Source of the DNA: CAVTHW01 sp963734625
GTDB lineage: Bacteria; Acidobacteriota; Terriglobia; Bryobacterales; Bryobacteraceae
DNA length: 64,000 nucleotides
Direction of reading: 5' to 3'
NCBI GenBank assembly: GCA_963734625.1
Contig: CAVTHW010000016.1
Coordinates: 248,001-312,000, forward strand
Positions 1 to 7,770 of the stretch are shown here, one piece after another. Position 1 is the first letter of the stretch. The number at the start of each line of letters is the position of its first letter. A model generated the notes under the pieces. The model was given only the letters and a program-made list of their open reading frames with translations. It was not told where the DNA came from and ran no database searches. The position numbers were made by a program, and so were the translations under genes.

Positions 1-605
1 GTCGTCCGCCCCAGCGCTTTAAGCAGAGAGAAGTTCTGCATGTTGCGCGCGCCGATCTGCAAAAGGTCGGCGTACTCGGAGACCAGGTCCACGTCGATCT
101 CGCTCATTACCTCGGTGACGATCGACAGGCCGGTCTCCTCCTTGGCTTTCCGCAGGAGCTTCAAGCCTGCTTCCTCCAGGCCCTGAAACTCGTAAGGGGA
201 GGTGCGCGGTTTGAAGGCGCCGCCGCGCAGCAGGTGCGCGCCCGCGCGGGCCACGGCCTCGGCGGTACGCATGATCTGCAATTCGCTCTCCACCGAGCAG
301 GGGCCGGCCGCGACGATGAACTCGCCGCCGCCGATCTCGGTCCCATTGACTCGCACGCGCGTGCGCTCGGAACGGAATTCGCGGCTGACGAACTTGTAGG
401 GGGCCGAAATACGCACGGCGCTCTCGACCCCCGGCATAGCTTCGAGTTGCTCCAGGCAGGCGGTCACATCCCCGACTCCGACGGCGCCAATGACCACGCG
501 CTCCTCGCCCTGGATGGAGTGAACCTTGTAGCCGAACTCGCGGATGCGGTCGCAGACCTGTTCGGTCTGCTCCTTGGTGGCATGAGACCCCATCGAGATG
601 ATCAT
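1..605 (-). CDS. aroF: 3-deoxy-7-phosphoheptulonate (DAHP) synthase, 3' end outside window
   Basis: Condenses phosphoenolpyruvate and erythrose 4-phosphate to DAHP, the first step of the shikimate pathway. The visible 201 residues start MIISMGSHATKEQTEQV, the ferredoxin-like regulatory domain of the type I-beta enzymes (about residues 1-70, where Phe/Tyr feedback acts in the Thermotoga type), followed by the barrel with VAAGPCSVE, LRGGAFKPRTSPYEFQG and LQIGARNMQNF, all family signatures. The reading frame is open to the window edge. The ATG at 605 follows a GGAACGAAC stretch. An attenuator-like leader (637-818) lies directly upstream, so aromatic amino acid supply probably controls transcription as well as enzyme activity. 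Family assignment is secure. Confidence 0.93.
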   Translation of the reverse strand, partial: MIISMGSHATKEQTEQVCDRIREFGYKVHSIQGEERVVIGAVGVGDVTACLEQLEAMPGVESAVRISAPYKFVSREFRSERTRVRVNGTEIGGGEFIVAAGPCSVESELQIMRTAEAVARAGAHLLRGGAFKPRTSPYEFQGLEEAGLKLLRKAKEETGLSIVTEVMSEIDVDLVSEYADLLQIGARNMQNFSLLKALGRT

Positions 606-636
606 GTTCGTTCCTTTTCTCCGGCGAGGCCGGCAC

Positions 637-667
637 AAAAAACAAAAAACCCACTCTTTCGAGTGGG
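637..667 (-). terminator. Intrinsic terminator in the aroF leader (attenuator)
   Basis: On the minus strand a perfect 7-bp stem CCCACTC / GAGTGGG with a GAAA tetraloop is followed by TTTTTTGTTTTTT, a textbook rho-independent terminator. It lies only 31 nt upstream of the aroF start and downstream of a promoter and leader peptide, so it can only act on the aroF transcript. Its 5' arm can alternatively pair with a GAGTGG at 708-713. Confidence 0.88.
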
Positions 668-707
668 TCGGTTCAAATCAGCCTGAAAGTTGCCGCCTAG
701 ACCAACG

Positions 708-713
708 CCACTC
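708..713 (-). promoter_or_regulatory. Antiterminator arm of the aroF attenuator
   Basis: The minus strand reads GAGTGG here, identical to most of the 3' arm of the downstream terminator, so it can pair with CCACTC of the terminator 5' arm (651-656) and prevent the terminator forming. It starts on the last base of the leader-peptide stop codon (713-715). A ribosome that finishes the leader would cover it, while one stalled on the Tyr/Phe/Trp codons would leave it free. This is the logic of trp and phe attenuation; the pairing is visible, the mechanism is inferred. Confidence 0.6.
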
Positions 714-778
714 TAACGTGCCCGAGGCCAGTAGCCCCGGTACGTAAAGATGAACGCGTTGGGATAAGCGAGCAGCAT
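713..778 (-). CDS. Aromatic-rich leader peptide of aroF (21 aa)
   Basis: A 21-codon ORF begins ATG at 778 and ends TAG at 713-715. It runs MLLAYPN then AFIFTYRGYW then PRAR: three Tyr, two Phe and one Trp in 21 residues, clustered before the stop codon. It sits 10 nt after a TATAAT box and 46 nt before the terminator preceding aroF. The codons are TAT, TTC, TTT, TAC, TAC and TGG. It has no obvious Shine-Dalgarno and may be read from a nearly leaderless transcript. Within the leader the segment CCGGGGC-TACTG-GCCTCGG can form a 1:2-type hairpin. Its role as a sensor of charged aromatic tRNAs is inferred from position and composition. Confidence 0.65.
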   Translation of the reverse strand: MLLAYPNAFIFTYRGYWPRAR

Positions 779-788
779 CGAAAGGTCG

Positions 789-818
789 ATTATAGCGGTC
801 GAGCAGCGCCGTGCGCAA
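789..818 (-). promoter_or_regulatory. Promoter of the aroF leader
   Basis: On the minus strand a TTGCGC -35 element (813-818) and a perfect TATAAT -10 (789-794) are separated by 18 nt. Transcription would begin at about 780, just before the leader-peptide ATG at 778. Match to the sigma-70 consensus is good (4/6 and 6/6). Confidence 0.65.
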
Positions 819-820
819 GC

Positions 821-872
821 AAGTGGACGCCGACGTGATTCAGCAGCAAACACAGAGTGCCCACGTGGGGCC
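821..872 (+). repeat. Dispersed repeat R2, copy 1
   Basis: About 52 bp beginning AAGTGGACGCCGACGTGATT recurs almost unchanged at 53348-53400 in the same orientation. It ends in the palindrome CCCACGTGGG. At the second locus it is directly followed by repeat R1; here the group II intron remnant intervenes and R1 resumes at 1861. Confidence 0.8.
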
Positions 873-892
873 AGGGTTTCACATCGGGTCGA

Positions 893-957
893 GTGACGAG
901 GATTACGCCCCGTCACCCTCCCACACCACCGGACGTGCGGTTTTCCGCATCCGGCGG
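893..957 (-). ncRNA. Group II intron domains V and VI
   Basis: Minus strand: CCGCCGGATGCGG-AAAA-CCGCACGTCCGGTGG (926-957) is a domain V type hairpin with the GATG/ACGT internal bulge. About 10 nt on, GTGACGGGG-CGTAAT-CCTCGTCAC (893-916) resembles domain VI with an unpaired A in the loop region. A short tail CTCGACCCGAT would be the intron 3' end. The catalytic core is recognisable although the protein gene is broken. Confidence 0.65.
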
Positions 958-974
958 TTGAACCCAGCCGCCTT

Positions 975-1440
975 AAGGCGCGGCAAGGGTTGAAGGAAAG
1001 AGAAAGCCGTACCGGCGTAGGACTGAGTTGCTCAGGGCCTGATGCAATTGCGGTTGGGCGGCCACCCGCCAGGCGCCACGACCACTTGTCGCGACACCCA
1101 GAGCGGTACCCTGTAAGCCCCAACCGGCGCAGGTTGCGCAACCGTCCTCGTCGGCCGTGCCATCTCAACCAGAAGCACTTTCGGATATGCCTGCGGACCC
1201 ATTTCTCCAGTTCGCGGACGGGCTGCCGCGCCTCGGCCAGCCGGAAGTAACCCCACCAGCCTCGGACGTAGCGGTTCCACTCGTCCCGCAGTTGCGTACT
1301 GGTGCGACTGCGGCGAGCATTCCACATCTCGCGAACCTTTGCCTGGAATCTCTGCAAGCTCTCCGGTGCTATCCCGATCCGCTTTTGGCGATCCAGTCGA
1401 AAGCCCAGGAACTTGCGTTCCCAGACCCTCCCCGTTCCGC
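975..1440 (-). pseudogene. Group II intron reverse transcriptase/maturase, C-terminal fragment
   Basis: Translated on the minus strand this gives WERKFLGFRL, then LQRFQAKVREMW, RDEWNRYVRGWWGYF and RHIRKCFWLRWHGR, the typical group II intron maturase (GIIM) domain. The frame has no RT catalytic part upstream and runs downstream into non-homologous sequence through the intron domain V. It is the tail of the intron-encoded protein, separated from its N-terminus by the inverted segment at 1476-1629. Confidence 0.8.
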
Positions 1441-1475
1441 TCTTGGCGGCAATATGCGCAGGGAGGGAAGGATTG

Positions 1476-1629
1476 GGTGGTGGATTTTGACATCATCAAA
1501 TTTTTCGACGAGGTCAATCACGACATCCTGATGGGCCGGATCGCAACAGATTCGCCCATGCTTGCCAACATCTATCTGGATGCGCTCGATAAGGAACTGG
1601 AACGGAGGGGGCATACGTTCTGCCGTTGA
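1476..1629 (+). pseudogene. Reverse transcriptase fragment, inverted relative to the intron
   Basis: Plus-strand translation gives VDFDIIKFFDEVNHDILMGR, an RT domain-3 motif of group II intron proteins. It continues, after what must be an internal deletion of roughly 70 residues, into SPMLANIYLDALDKELERRG, the segment just before the YADD box. The YADD box itself is missing and the frame stops after HTFCR. Because it is opposite in strand to the surrounding maturase pieces, it comes from an inversion or a second element. Confidence 0.75.
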
Positions 1630-1633
1630 CTGC

Positions 1634-1777
1634 CTACGTAGATATTGCAGTCATCCGCGTACCGGGCACCGTAGTCATCCGATCAATACCTGCCGCTCCT
1701 TGGTTGCGTTGCACCGCCCCCAGGGCCAGCCGGTAGTTCTCGTCTGTTACGGCTGCTTCCATCAACGTCTCGTACAT
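1634..1777 (-). pseudogene. Group II intron reverse transcriptase, N-terminal fragment
   Basis: From ATG at 1777 the minus strand reads MYETLMEAAVTDENY, then LALGAVQRNQGAAGIDRMTT, the standard start of bacterial group II intron RTs (the NxGAAGIDxMT motif). It diverges after this motif and stops at 1634. It is the other end of the same decayed element. Confidence 0.75.
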
Positions 1778-1860
1778 TGCTCTCCGTCGAAAGGTCCGCG
1801 GAAGTTTCGCCTTCTGACCTGCGCCTTCCGGCTCACTGCGGCTCCACCGCTTCTGCCCAT

Positions 1861-1945
1861 GCTGGGCACACCGAGACGCCGGGCAGAAGCCCGGCGGCAG
1901 CCAGAAATGGCTGCCCCACAAGCACGCCGGGGATTCCACTCCTAA
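1861..1945 (+). repeat. Dispersed hairpin repeat R1, copy 1
   Basis: Core sequence shared with 19767-19903 and 53402-53541. It carries two adjacent hairpins, GCCGGGC-AGAA-GCCCGGC and GGCAGCCA-GAAA-TGGCTGCC, followed by CCCACAAGCACGCCGG. The arrangement resembles REP/BIME-type intergenic repeats. Only the right part of the longer copies is present here. Confidence 0.85.
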
Positions 1946-2021
1946 TGTCGCGGATCCCTCGTCCCTGCAATATAGAAACTCCAGATCAAAGCCTGCGACG
2001 CCCGTGCTAGAGTTTTTCTGA

Positions 2022-3201
2022 GTGAGAAACCCCGTTCCGCTGCGCTGGGTGGTGATAGGTGTCTTCGTGCTTTCCTCCACCTTGAACTACCTCGACCGGC
2101 AGATTCTGGCGGCGCTGGCGCCGCTGTTGCGCCAGGAGTTCAGCCTCTCGAACGCGGACTACGGCTGGGTGCTGGCCGTCTTCTCGATCACTTACGCCGT
2201 CTCCTCGCCGCTGGCGGGGCTGCTGATCGACCGCTTCGGCCTGAACCGCGGCATCAGCCTGGGAGTAGGGTTATGGTCGCTGGCTGGGATTGCGACCGGA
2301 TTCGTGCGCAGTCTGCCGGGCCTGGTGGGGTGCCGGGCGGTGCTGGGAGCGGCCGAATCGGCGGGAGTCCCCGCCGTGGGCAAGGCGATCTACAAGTACC
2401 TTCCGCCGAAGGAGCGGGCGCTGGGCAACGCCTTCAGCCAGATCGGCCTGAGCATCGGAGCGATTCTGGCGCCGCCGCTGGCCATGTGGTTCGCTCTGCG
2501 CCACGGGTGGCGTTCGGCGTTTCTCTTCACCGGCGTCGCCGGCCTTATGTGGATTCCGCTATGGCTGTGGATGTCGCGCAAGGCTCCGGCCGCCCCCGAG
2601 GCCAGCCGCGCCGGCGTGGCATCGCTCTTGCGCGACCGGCGTTTGTGGGGCTTCGTTGCCGCCAACGTGGTGAGCATGCCGGTTTACACGCTCTGGTCGA
2701 ACTGGATGACGCTGTACCTGAAGGACGGGCGCGGGATGGGCCTGGTCGAGGCCAACCTGCTGGCGCCGCTGCCGAACTTCTTCGCCTACGCCGGCGGTTT
2801 GTTCGGCGGGTGGCTGTCGCTGCGCTGGATCGGCAAGGGGATGCGGGACCTGGATGCGCGCCGCCGCGCCTGCCTGGTAAGCGCCGTGGCGCTGCTGGCT
2901 GACCGCCGCCGTGCCGCTGATGCCCAGCGCGGGCTGGGCCGTCGCGCTCATTTCGCTCAGCTTCTTTTCGATCACCTGCTGGAGCGTGAACCTCTACACC
3001 ATGCCGCTCGACGCTTTCGGAGGCGCCCGCGCGGCCTTCAGCGTGTCGCTGCTGACGGGAGCGTATGGCGCGATGCAGGCCGTGGTCTCGCCTGTAATCG
3101 GCGCGTCCATCGACCGCTTCGGCTACTCGCCGGTGTTCGTCGCCGTGGCTGCCCTGCCGCTCGCCGCTTATGGCATACTCCATCTCTGGAGGCTCCCATG
3201 A
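2022..3201 (+). CDS. MFS transporter (one frameshift)
   Basis: A 12-TM major facilitator, probably for organic acids or sugar acids, in the inner membrane. The N-terminal frame (GTG 2022) shows LSSTLNYLDRQILAALAPLL and GLLIDRFGLNRG, the ACS-type helix 1 and loop 2-3 signatures. The frame changes at about 2893-2900; the C-terminal half (SLSFFSITCWSVNLYT, IDRFGYSPVFV) continues one frame over to TGA 3199-3201. Deleting one G from CTGCTGGCTGACC restores a 393-residue protein. The stop overlaps the next ATG by ATGA, so translation is coupled to the ThuA-like gene. A literal reading fuses the N-terminus to the ThuA protein, which is an artefact of the frameshift. Confidence 0.8.
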
Positions 3202-4028
3202 AGAAGTTGACACTCCTGTTTCTGTTGTTGGCTATTCCCTTCACGCTTCTGGCACAGCCGGCGGCGCCCGCTAAGCCGGCGGCGCCCGCTAGGATCCAGA
3301 CGCTAATCATCACCGGTCAGCAGGGCGGCCACGACTGGAAGGCAGTCTCGCCCGAATTACGGAAAGTTCTGGAAGCCACGGGCCGCTTCGAGGTGCGCGT
3401 CACCGAGGAGTTCCGCGGCGCCGGACCCGAGACGCTCGCCCCCTACGACCTGGTCGTGCTGAACTATCAGGACCGCCAGCCCGTGCAGCGCTGGGGAGAT
3501 CGGGCCGACAAAGCCCTGCTGGACTTCGTACGCTCCGGCAAGGGCGTGGTCATGTTCCACTTTGCGGTGGCCGCTTTCGTCGGCTGGGAAGAGTACGAGA
3601 AGATGTCCGGCGGCAACTGGCGGCCCAGCAATGGGCACCACTCGGCGGCCCACGATTTTACCGTGGAGATCAAGGATTCCGACCACCCCATCACCCGGGG
3701 CCTGAAGAAATCCTTCCCCCAGCCTAAGGACGAGTTGTACGCCAACCTGAAGTGGCAGCCCGCCGAGACTTATCACGTGCTGGCCACGGCCTACGATGAC
3801 CACGCCCTCTATCTGGGCAAAGCTCGCCAGCCGACCCCAGGGCCGGGCCTGAATCAACCCAGTCTCTGGACGTTGAGCTATGGGCAGGGACGGGTCTTCG
3901 CCGACATGCTGGGACACGATGTCGCCGCGGTGAACACCGTTGGCGCCGCGACCGTTTTTGCGCGTGGGGCCGAGTGGGCCGCGACGGGCGCGGTGACGTT
4001 GCCGATTCCGCCGGAGATGAGGCAATAG
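3198..4028 (+). CDS. ThuA-domain protein, secreted
   Basis: 276 residues with a Sec signal peptide (KKLTLLFLLLAIPFTLLAQ) and a short AAPAKPAAPAR linker. A ThuA-like class I glutamine-amidotransferase fold follows (TLIITGQQGGHDW, LDFVRSGKGVVMFHFAVAAF, DHPITRGL, WTLSYGQGRVF.DMLGHD). ThuA proteins are linked to sugar utilisation, but the biochemical function is not settled. Start ATG 3198 overlaps the stop of the MFS gene, suggesting the pair handles the same carbohydrate. Family call is firm, substrate unknown. Confidence 0.85.
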   Translation: MKKLTLLFLLLAIPFTLLAQPAAPAKPAAPARIQTLIITGQQGGHDWKAVSPELRKVLEATGRFEVRVTEEFRGAGPETLAPYDLVVLNYQDRQPVQRWGDRADKALLDFVRSGKGVVMFHFAVAAFVGWEEYEKMSGGNWRPSNGHHSAAHDFTVEIKDSDHPITRGLKKSFPQPKDELYANLKWQPAETYHVLATAYDDHALYLGKARQPTPGPGLNQPSLWTLSYGQGRVFADMLGHDVAAVNTVGAATVFARGAEWAATGAVTLPIPPEMRQ

Positions 4029-4086
4029 GATCAGACAATTCCTGAAAAGGCTGGCGTTCGGCGTCCTGGGCAAAGACCCCGAGGCG

Positions 4087-6130
4087 GTGGTGGTAAGTGT
4101 GCTGTCAGGGGATGAGACTCTGACGCGGCCGATGGCGGAGGAGTTCCGGCGGCTGGTTCCGGAACGGCGCCATTTCGTGGTCCGGGTGGGAGCGGCGAGA
4201 GGCTGGGAGGGTTGCCCGGTGGTGAGGCTGGAGCCCGGTTCCGCCTGGGACCTGTACCGGCAACTCCGCCGCGGTTTTCGGCGGCTGCGCATAGGCCAGG
4301 CGGCGGTGATGTTCTCGCTAGACAGGCAGCACCGCGCCCTGCGCCTGGCGGCGTTTCTGCTCGCGCCGGGCAAGATCCTGGCATACAACGGCAGCCTCGA
4401 ACGGTTCCACCTGCGGCTGCGGAGCCCGATTGCCTCCTGGCTCTTCCTGCGGGGCGTGCCGCTGGACAGGATCTTTCTGCGGCCCTCGTGGCTGTGCCCG
4501 TGGAAGCGGGATCGCTCGGTCATCCCGTCAACTCACCGTGTTCTGGAGGGGCGGACACCGTCCGCCCGGCGTCGCCGGGTCGCGGTCCTTACGCCCTACT
4601 TCCCGTATCCGCTGTCGCACGGAGGCGCGGTCCGCATCTTCAACCTGCTGCGTGAGGCGGCGCGCCGGTTCGACATCTACCTGTTCGCTTTCACCGAAGC
4701 GGACGAGGCGGCCGAAGCCGGGCCGGTGCTGGAGTTCTGCGCGAAGGCCATCCTCGTTCCCAAGCCTCGCTACCGGGAGCCGCACTGGGCCAGCCTCCCG
4801 CCCCCCCTGGTGTGCGAGTATCACTCTCCCACCATGCACCGTCTGATGGACGAGTTGCGCCGCACCGAATCGATCGAGCTGACGCAGGTGGAGTTCACCC
4901 AACTGGCCGCATACCGCGGCGACGTGCTGGTCGAGCACGACGTCACCATGGACTTGTACCAGCAGATCCATGCAGGCAAACGAACTCTCTCCTCCTGGTG
5001 GGACCTCGTCCGCTGGCAGCGGTACGAGCGGAAGGCGGTGGCTCGTTACCGGCGCGTCGTCGTCATGTCCGGCAAGGACGCGGCCATGCTGGGTGCGCCG
5101 CACTCCCGCGTGATTCCCAATGGAGTGGATCTGGAGCGCTACCGGCCCTCGCCCGAATCCGCCAGGCCAGCGGCTCTTGTTCATCGGCTCGTTCCGGCAT
5201 TTTCCCAACATCGCCGCCTATCGGTTCTTTATCGAGCAGGTCTGGCCGCTGCTGCGCGGCGAGTTTCCCGAAATGACGCTGACGGTGGTGGCGGGGCCCG
5301 AACCGCTCACTCACTGGAGGGCCTCCGGTGGCTCGGCCGCGCCCGCTCCCGACGGCCGCATCCGGCTGCTCGAGTTCGTCCGGGACGTGCGCCCGCTGTA
5401 CGAGGAAGCTAACCTGGTCATCGTGCCGACACTCGCTTCGGCGGGCACAAATGTAAAGGTGCTGGAAGCCATGGCCATGGAGCGCGCCGTGGTCTCGACC
5501 AGTTCCGGCTGCGCGGGCCTGGACCTGGAGCACGGGAAAACCGTCTGGGTAGCGGACGGCGCCGAAGGCTTCGCCGCCGGCGTGCGCCGGCTGATTGCGG
5601 ACGCGGCTCTGCGGGCTGAGATCGCCAGTGCGGCCCGCAAACACGCCGAGCGGCAGTTCGACTGGCGGGCGCTGGGCGCAGCACAGCGCGCGGTTTGGGC
5701 CGAACTTCTGGGCTTGCCGGCCGTGCGCGAGGCTCTCCCGGGGGACACGCAGGCGATCGCGGCCATCCAGGCGGCATCCCCGGAGGCGGCGGTCTGGGAG
5801 CCGGCCAGCTATCTGGCTGAGCGCTGCCTGGTTGCGGAGTCCTGGGGGCTCATTGCGGGCTTCGTGGCCTATCGCCCGACCGGGGAAGGCGAGTGGGAAA
5901 TCCTGAACCTGGCCGTGGCGCCGGAGGCTCGCCGGACGGGAGTCGCGACGGCACTGGCCGAGGAGATGCTGGCGCGTTCGAAAGGAAAGGTTTTTCTGGA
6001 AGTGCGGCTCTCCAACACCGCTGCGCGCAAGCTATACGAGAAGCTGGGTTTCAGCCAGGTGGGACTACGGCGTGGCTACTACCAGTCCCCCCCTGAAGAC
6101 GGTATTGTCATGGCGCTGCAATCGTGCTAA
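4087..6130 (+). CDS. Family 4 glycosyltransferase fused to GNAT acetyltransferase (one frameshift)
   Basis: The N-terminal part contains VAVLTPYFPYPLSHGGAVR (donor/acceptor loop of GT4 enzymes), VVMSGKDAAMLGAP and VIPNGVDLERYRP. After a frameshift near 5152-5158 the second frame continues LLFIGSFRHFPNIAAYRFF, VRDVRPLYEEANLVIVPTL and AGTNVKVLEAMAMERAVVST, the C-terminal Rossmann domain with the nucleotide-sugar site. From about 5720 it runs into a RimI-like GNAT domain (ILNLAVAPEARRTGVATALA, LEVRLSNTAARKLYEKLGF). One C too many in the ATCCGCCAGGCC stretch explains the shift. The first GTG is 4087, but homologous-looking codons extend back to 4030 without a standard start. Substrate unknown. 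Confidence 0.75.
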
Positions 6131-6250
6131 CGTCGCAATGGAAGCTCCGGCAGTAGGTTCCGGGGCGACACGTTCGTTGAAATGAGCGAATTGAACAACA
6201 CCTGCCAAACCTACGATCTGCGATGCAACTCCGAAGGGGAGAAAATCGGA

Positions 6251-6484
6251 ATGGGAATCACCCAAGATGACATCAAAGCGCATCTGATTGAAACCAACGA
6301 CGAATTCCGCCGTCTGGCCCTGAAACACTCCGACTACGGCAAGAAACTGGAAGGCCTGTCCACGCGGCCCTACCTCACGCCGGAAGAGCAGTTGGAGGAG
6401 GTTAAGCTGAAGAAGCTGAAGCTTCACCTCAAGGATCAGATGGAGGGAATCCTGAGCCGATACCGGGCTCAGCAGGTCGCCTGA
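6251..6484 (+). CDS. DUF465 (YdcH-like) family protein
   Basis: A 77-residue charged helical protein: MGITQDDIKAHLIETNDEF, then RRLALKHSDYGKKLEGLSTR, PYLTPEEQLEEVKLKKLKLH and LKDQMEGILSRY. This matches the helical-hairpin pattern of DUF465, with the conserved H.L...ND/E..L..KH...E..L and KLKLKD blocks. The ATG at 6251 is preferred over an upstream ATG at 6182 because it follows AAGGGGAGAAAATCGGA and matches the family start. Function unknown. Confidence 0.7.
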   Translation: MGITQDDIKAHLIETNDEFRRLALKHSDYGKKLEGLSTRPYLTPEEQLEEVKLKKLKLHLKDQMEGILSRYRAQQVA

Positions 6485-6503
6485 ACTTTCAGATGCGCGA
6501 GAT

Positions 6504-6532
6504 CGGCTCCGGTGCAACTCCGGCCGGAGCCG
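6504..6532 (+). terminator. Stem-loop after the DUF465 gene
   Basis: CGGCTCCGG and CCGGAGCCG form a perfect 9-bp stem around an 11-nt loop, 20 nt past the stop codon. There is no strong T tract (GTTCCTC follows), so termination is only possible, not certain. Confidence 0.4.
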
Positions 6533-6634
6533 GTTCCTCAAACCGCGGCTTTCAATTAGGTTGCGGAGAATGACTCGCATAGGGGGGATTCGGCTCCACG
6601 TCTTGAGCGGTTTAGCGTCATCTCTGGTAGAGGT

Positions 6635-7207
6635 ATGCTCACCGCTGTCCAAGATTGGCGAGACGCCATGAGCGAGGCCCCGGAACGTCTGGTCCAGGAT
6701 GGTCTGGAGCGGCAGAACCGTTTTGTCACGGACAACCTGCGCCGGGTCTTCCTGATGGTTTACCGCATTGTGGGCAACGTGGCCGACGCCCAGGACCTGA
6801 CGCAGGAAGTCTTCATCAAGGCGCTCCAGCGGGAGGGACAGCTCAAGGACGTGGACAAAGCCACGCACTGGCTGTCGCGAATCGCCACCAATACCGCCAT
6901 CGACTTCTTGAGGCGCCACGGACGCGTCAGTTTCACTCCCCTCGATGAGGCGCCCGTGCCGCTGACCAGCCCGCGGGCCGAAGATCCCGAGCAAACGCTG
7001 CTCGCCGCGGAACGCCGATCCTATCTGGAGGGCGGTTTGCGGCTGCTCACTGAGCGCGAGCGGCTGGCTCTGGTGCTGCGGGACGTCGAGGGCCTGGACG
7101 CGGCAGAGGTGGCAGACCGGTTGGGCTGCTCCAAGGCGACGGTGCGCTCGCACATCGCCAACGCGCGGGTCAAGTTCCGGCGGTATATCGAAAGAAGGAA
7201 GGCATGA
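6635..7207 (+). CDS. ECF-type RNA polymerase sigma factor
   Basis: 190 residues with region 2 (LRRVFLMVYRIVGNVADAQD, LTQEVFIKAL, HWLSRIATNTAIDFLRRH) and region 4 (LLTERERLALVLRDVEGLDA, EVADRLGCSKATVRSHIANA). It directs RNA polymerase to a private promoter set. Start may be 6635 or the ATG at 6668 (MSEAPERLV). The stop overlaps the next start (ATGA at 7204), coupling it to its zf-HC2 anti-sigma factor. No target promoter motif could be identified. Confidence 0.9.
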   Translation: MLTAVQDWRDAMSEAPERLVQDGLERQNRFVTDNLRRVFLMVYRIVGNVADAQDLTQEVFIKALQREGQLKDVDKATHWLSRIATNTAIDFLRRHGRVSFTPLDEAPVPLTSPRAEDPEQTLLAAERRSYLEGGLRLLTERERLALVLRDVEGLDAAEVADRLGCSKATVRSHIANARVKFRRYIERRKA

Positions 7208-7770
7208 CCCATCCGGACCAAGCCCTCCTGGCGCTGTTTGCGGGCGGCGAGATCGGCCCCTGGGCCCGCTGGAAGACCGCGCGCCATATAAGCCGGTGCC
7301 CGCAATGCAGCAGCGAGGTGGAAGGATTCCGCGGCGTGCGGGACCAGTTGCGCCACGCCTGCCCGGAAATGCCGGAGGAGGTGAACTGGACCCGGTTGGC
7401 GGCCGAGATGAAAGCCAACATCCACGTGGGCCTGGCGGCGGGCGAGTGCGTCGGAGGCGCCGAACCGGTAGCCCACCGGTTTAACTGGCGCGCCGCGGCG
7501 GTGGCCCTGCCGGTTGCCGCCCTGGTGCTGGCGGGGGCGTGGTTGGAAATGCGGCGTCCGGTCCCGAACGTCGCAAATTGGGTGGACGGCTCCGTCGTCG
7601 AAGGCACCGCCAGCGGTATCGAATTTAGACGCGGGGACCAGATGCTGAGCTTGCAGCACCCCTCCGCGGGAGACGTGACCTATCTGGTCAACACCCAGGG
7701 CACGCTGCGGGCCCGCTATGTGGACTCCGAGACCGGTCAGATCACGATTCACAATGTCTATCCGGAATAG
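7204..7770 (+). CDS. Zinc-finger (zf-HC2) anti-sigma factor, membrane anchored
   Basis: 188 residues. The N-terminal HC2 zinc-binding element ARWKTARHISRCPQCSSEVE has the HxxxCxxC spacing used to hold ECF sigma factors. One transmembrane segment (AAAVALPVAALVLAGAWLEM, about residues 95-116) is followed by an extracytoplasmic beta-rich domain. It overlaps the sigma gene by 4 nt and the following secreted-protein gene by 17 nt. It is expected to sequester the sigma factor until a cell-envelope signal arrives. Confidence 0.85.
   Translation: MTHPDQALLALFAGGEIGPWARWKTARHISRCPQCSSEVEGFRGVRDQLRHACPEMPEEVNWTRLAAEMKANIHVGLAAGECVGGAEPVAHRFNWRAAAVALPVAALVLAGAWLEMRRPVPNVANWVDGSVVEGTASGIEFRRGDQMLSLQHPSAGDVTYLVNTQGTLRARYVDSETGQITIHNVYPE

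Larger units (their letters stand above)
885..1850 (-). mobile_element. Degenerate group II intron remnant
   Basis: The minus strand carries the 3' half of a group II intron: maturase/RT C-terminal coding sequence, then a domain V hairpin and a domain VI-like hairpin ending near 885. An RT N-terminal start lies at the far end (1634-1777). Between them is an RT fragment in the opposite orientation. No single frame spans the reverse transcriptase, so the element is dead. The CGC-type triad of domain V and the hairpin-rich flank fit the bacterial C class, which inserts next to terminator-like stems; class is inferred. Boundaries are approximate, set by the flanking repeat halves. Confidence 0.75.

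Noticed and set aside
2022..4028. A single 668-residue protein joining an MFS transporter to a ThuA domain
   Set aside because: The middle section is out-of-frame translation; the real MFS C-terminus is in another frame and the ThuA gene has its own ATG and signal peptide.
3357..4523. Long minus-strand ORF of 388 codons
   Set aside because: It is antisense to the ThuA-like and GT4 genes, has no recognisable motif and reflects GC-rich codon structure.
6182..6250. Upstream start of the DUF465 gene
   Set aside because: The extra 23 residues do not fit the family and the ATG at 6251 has a much better ribosome site.
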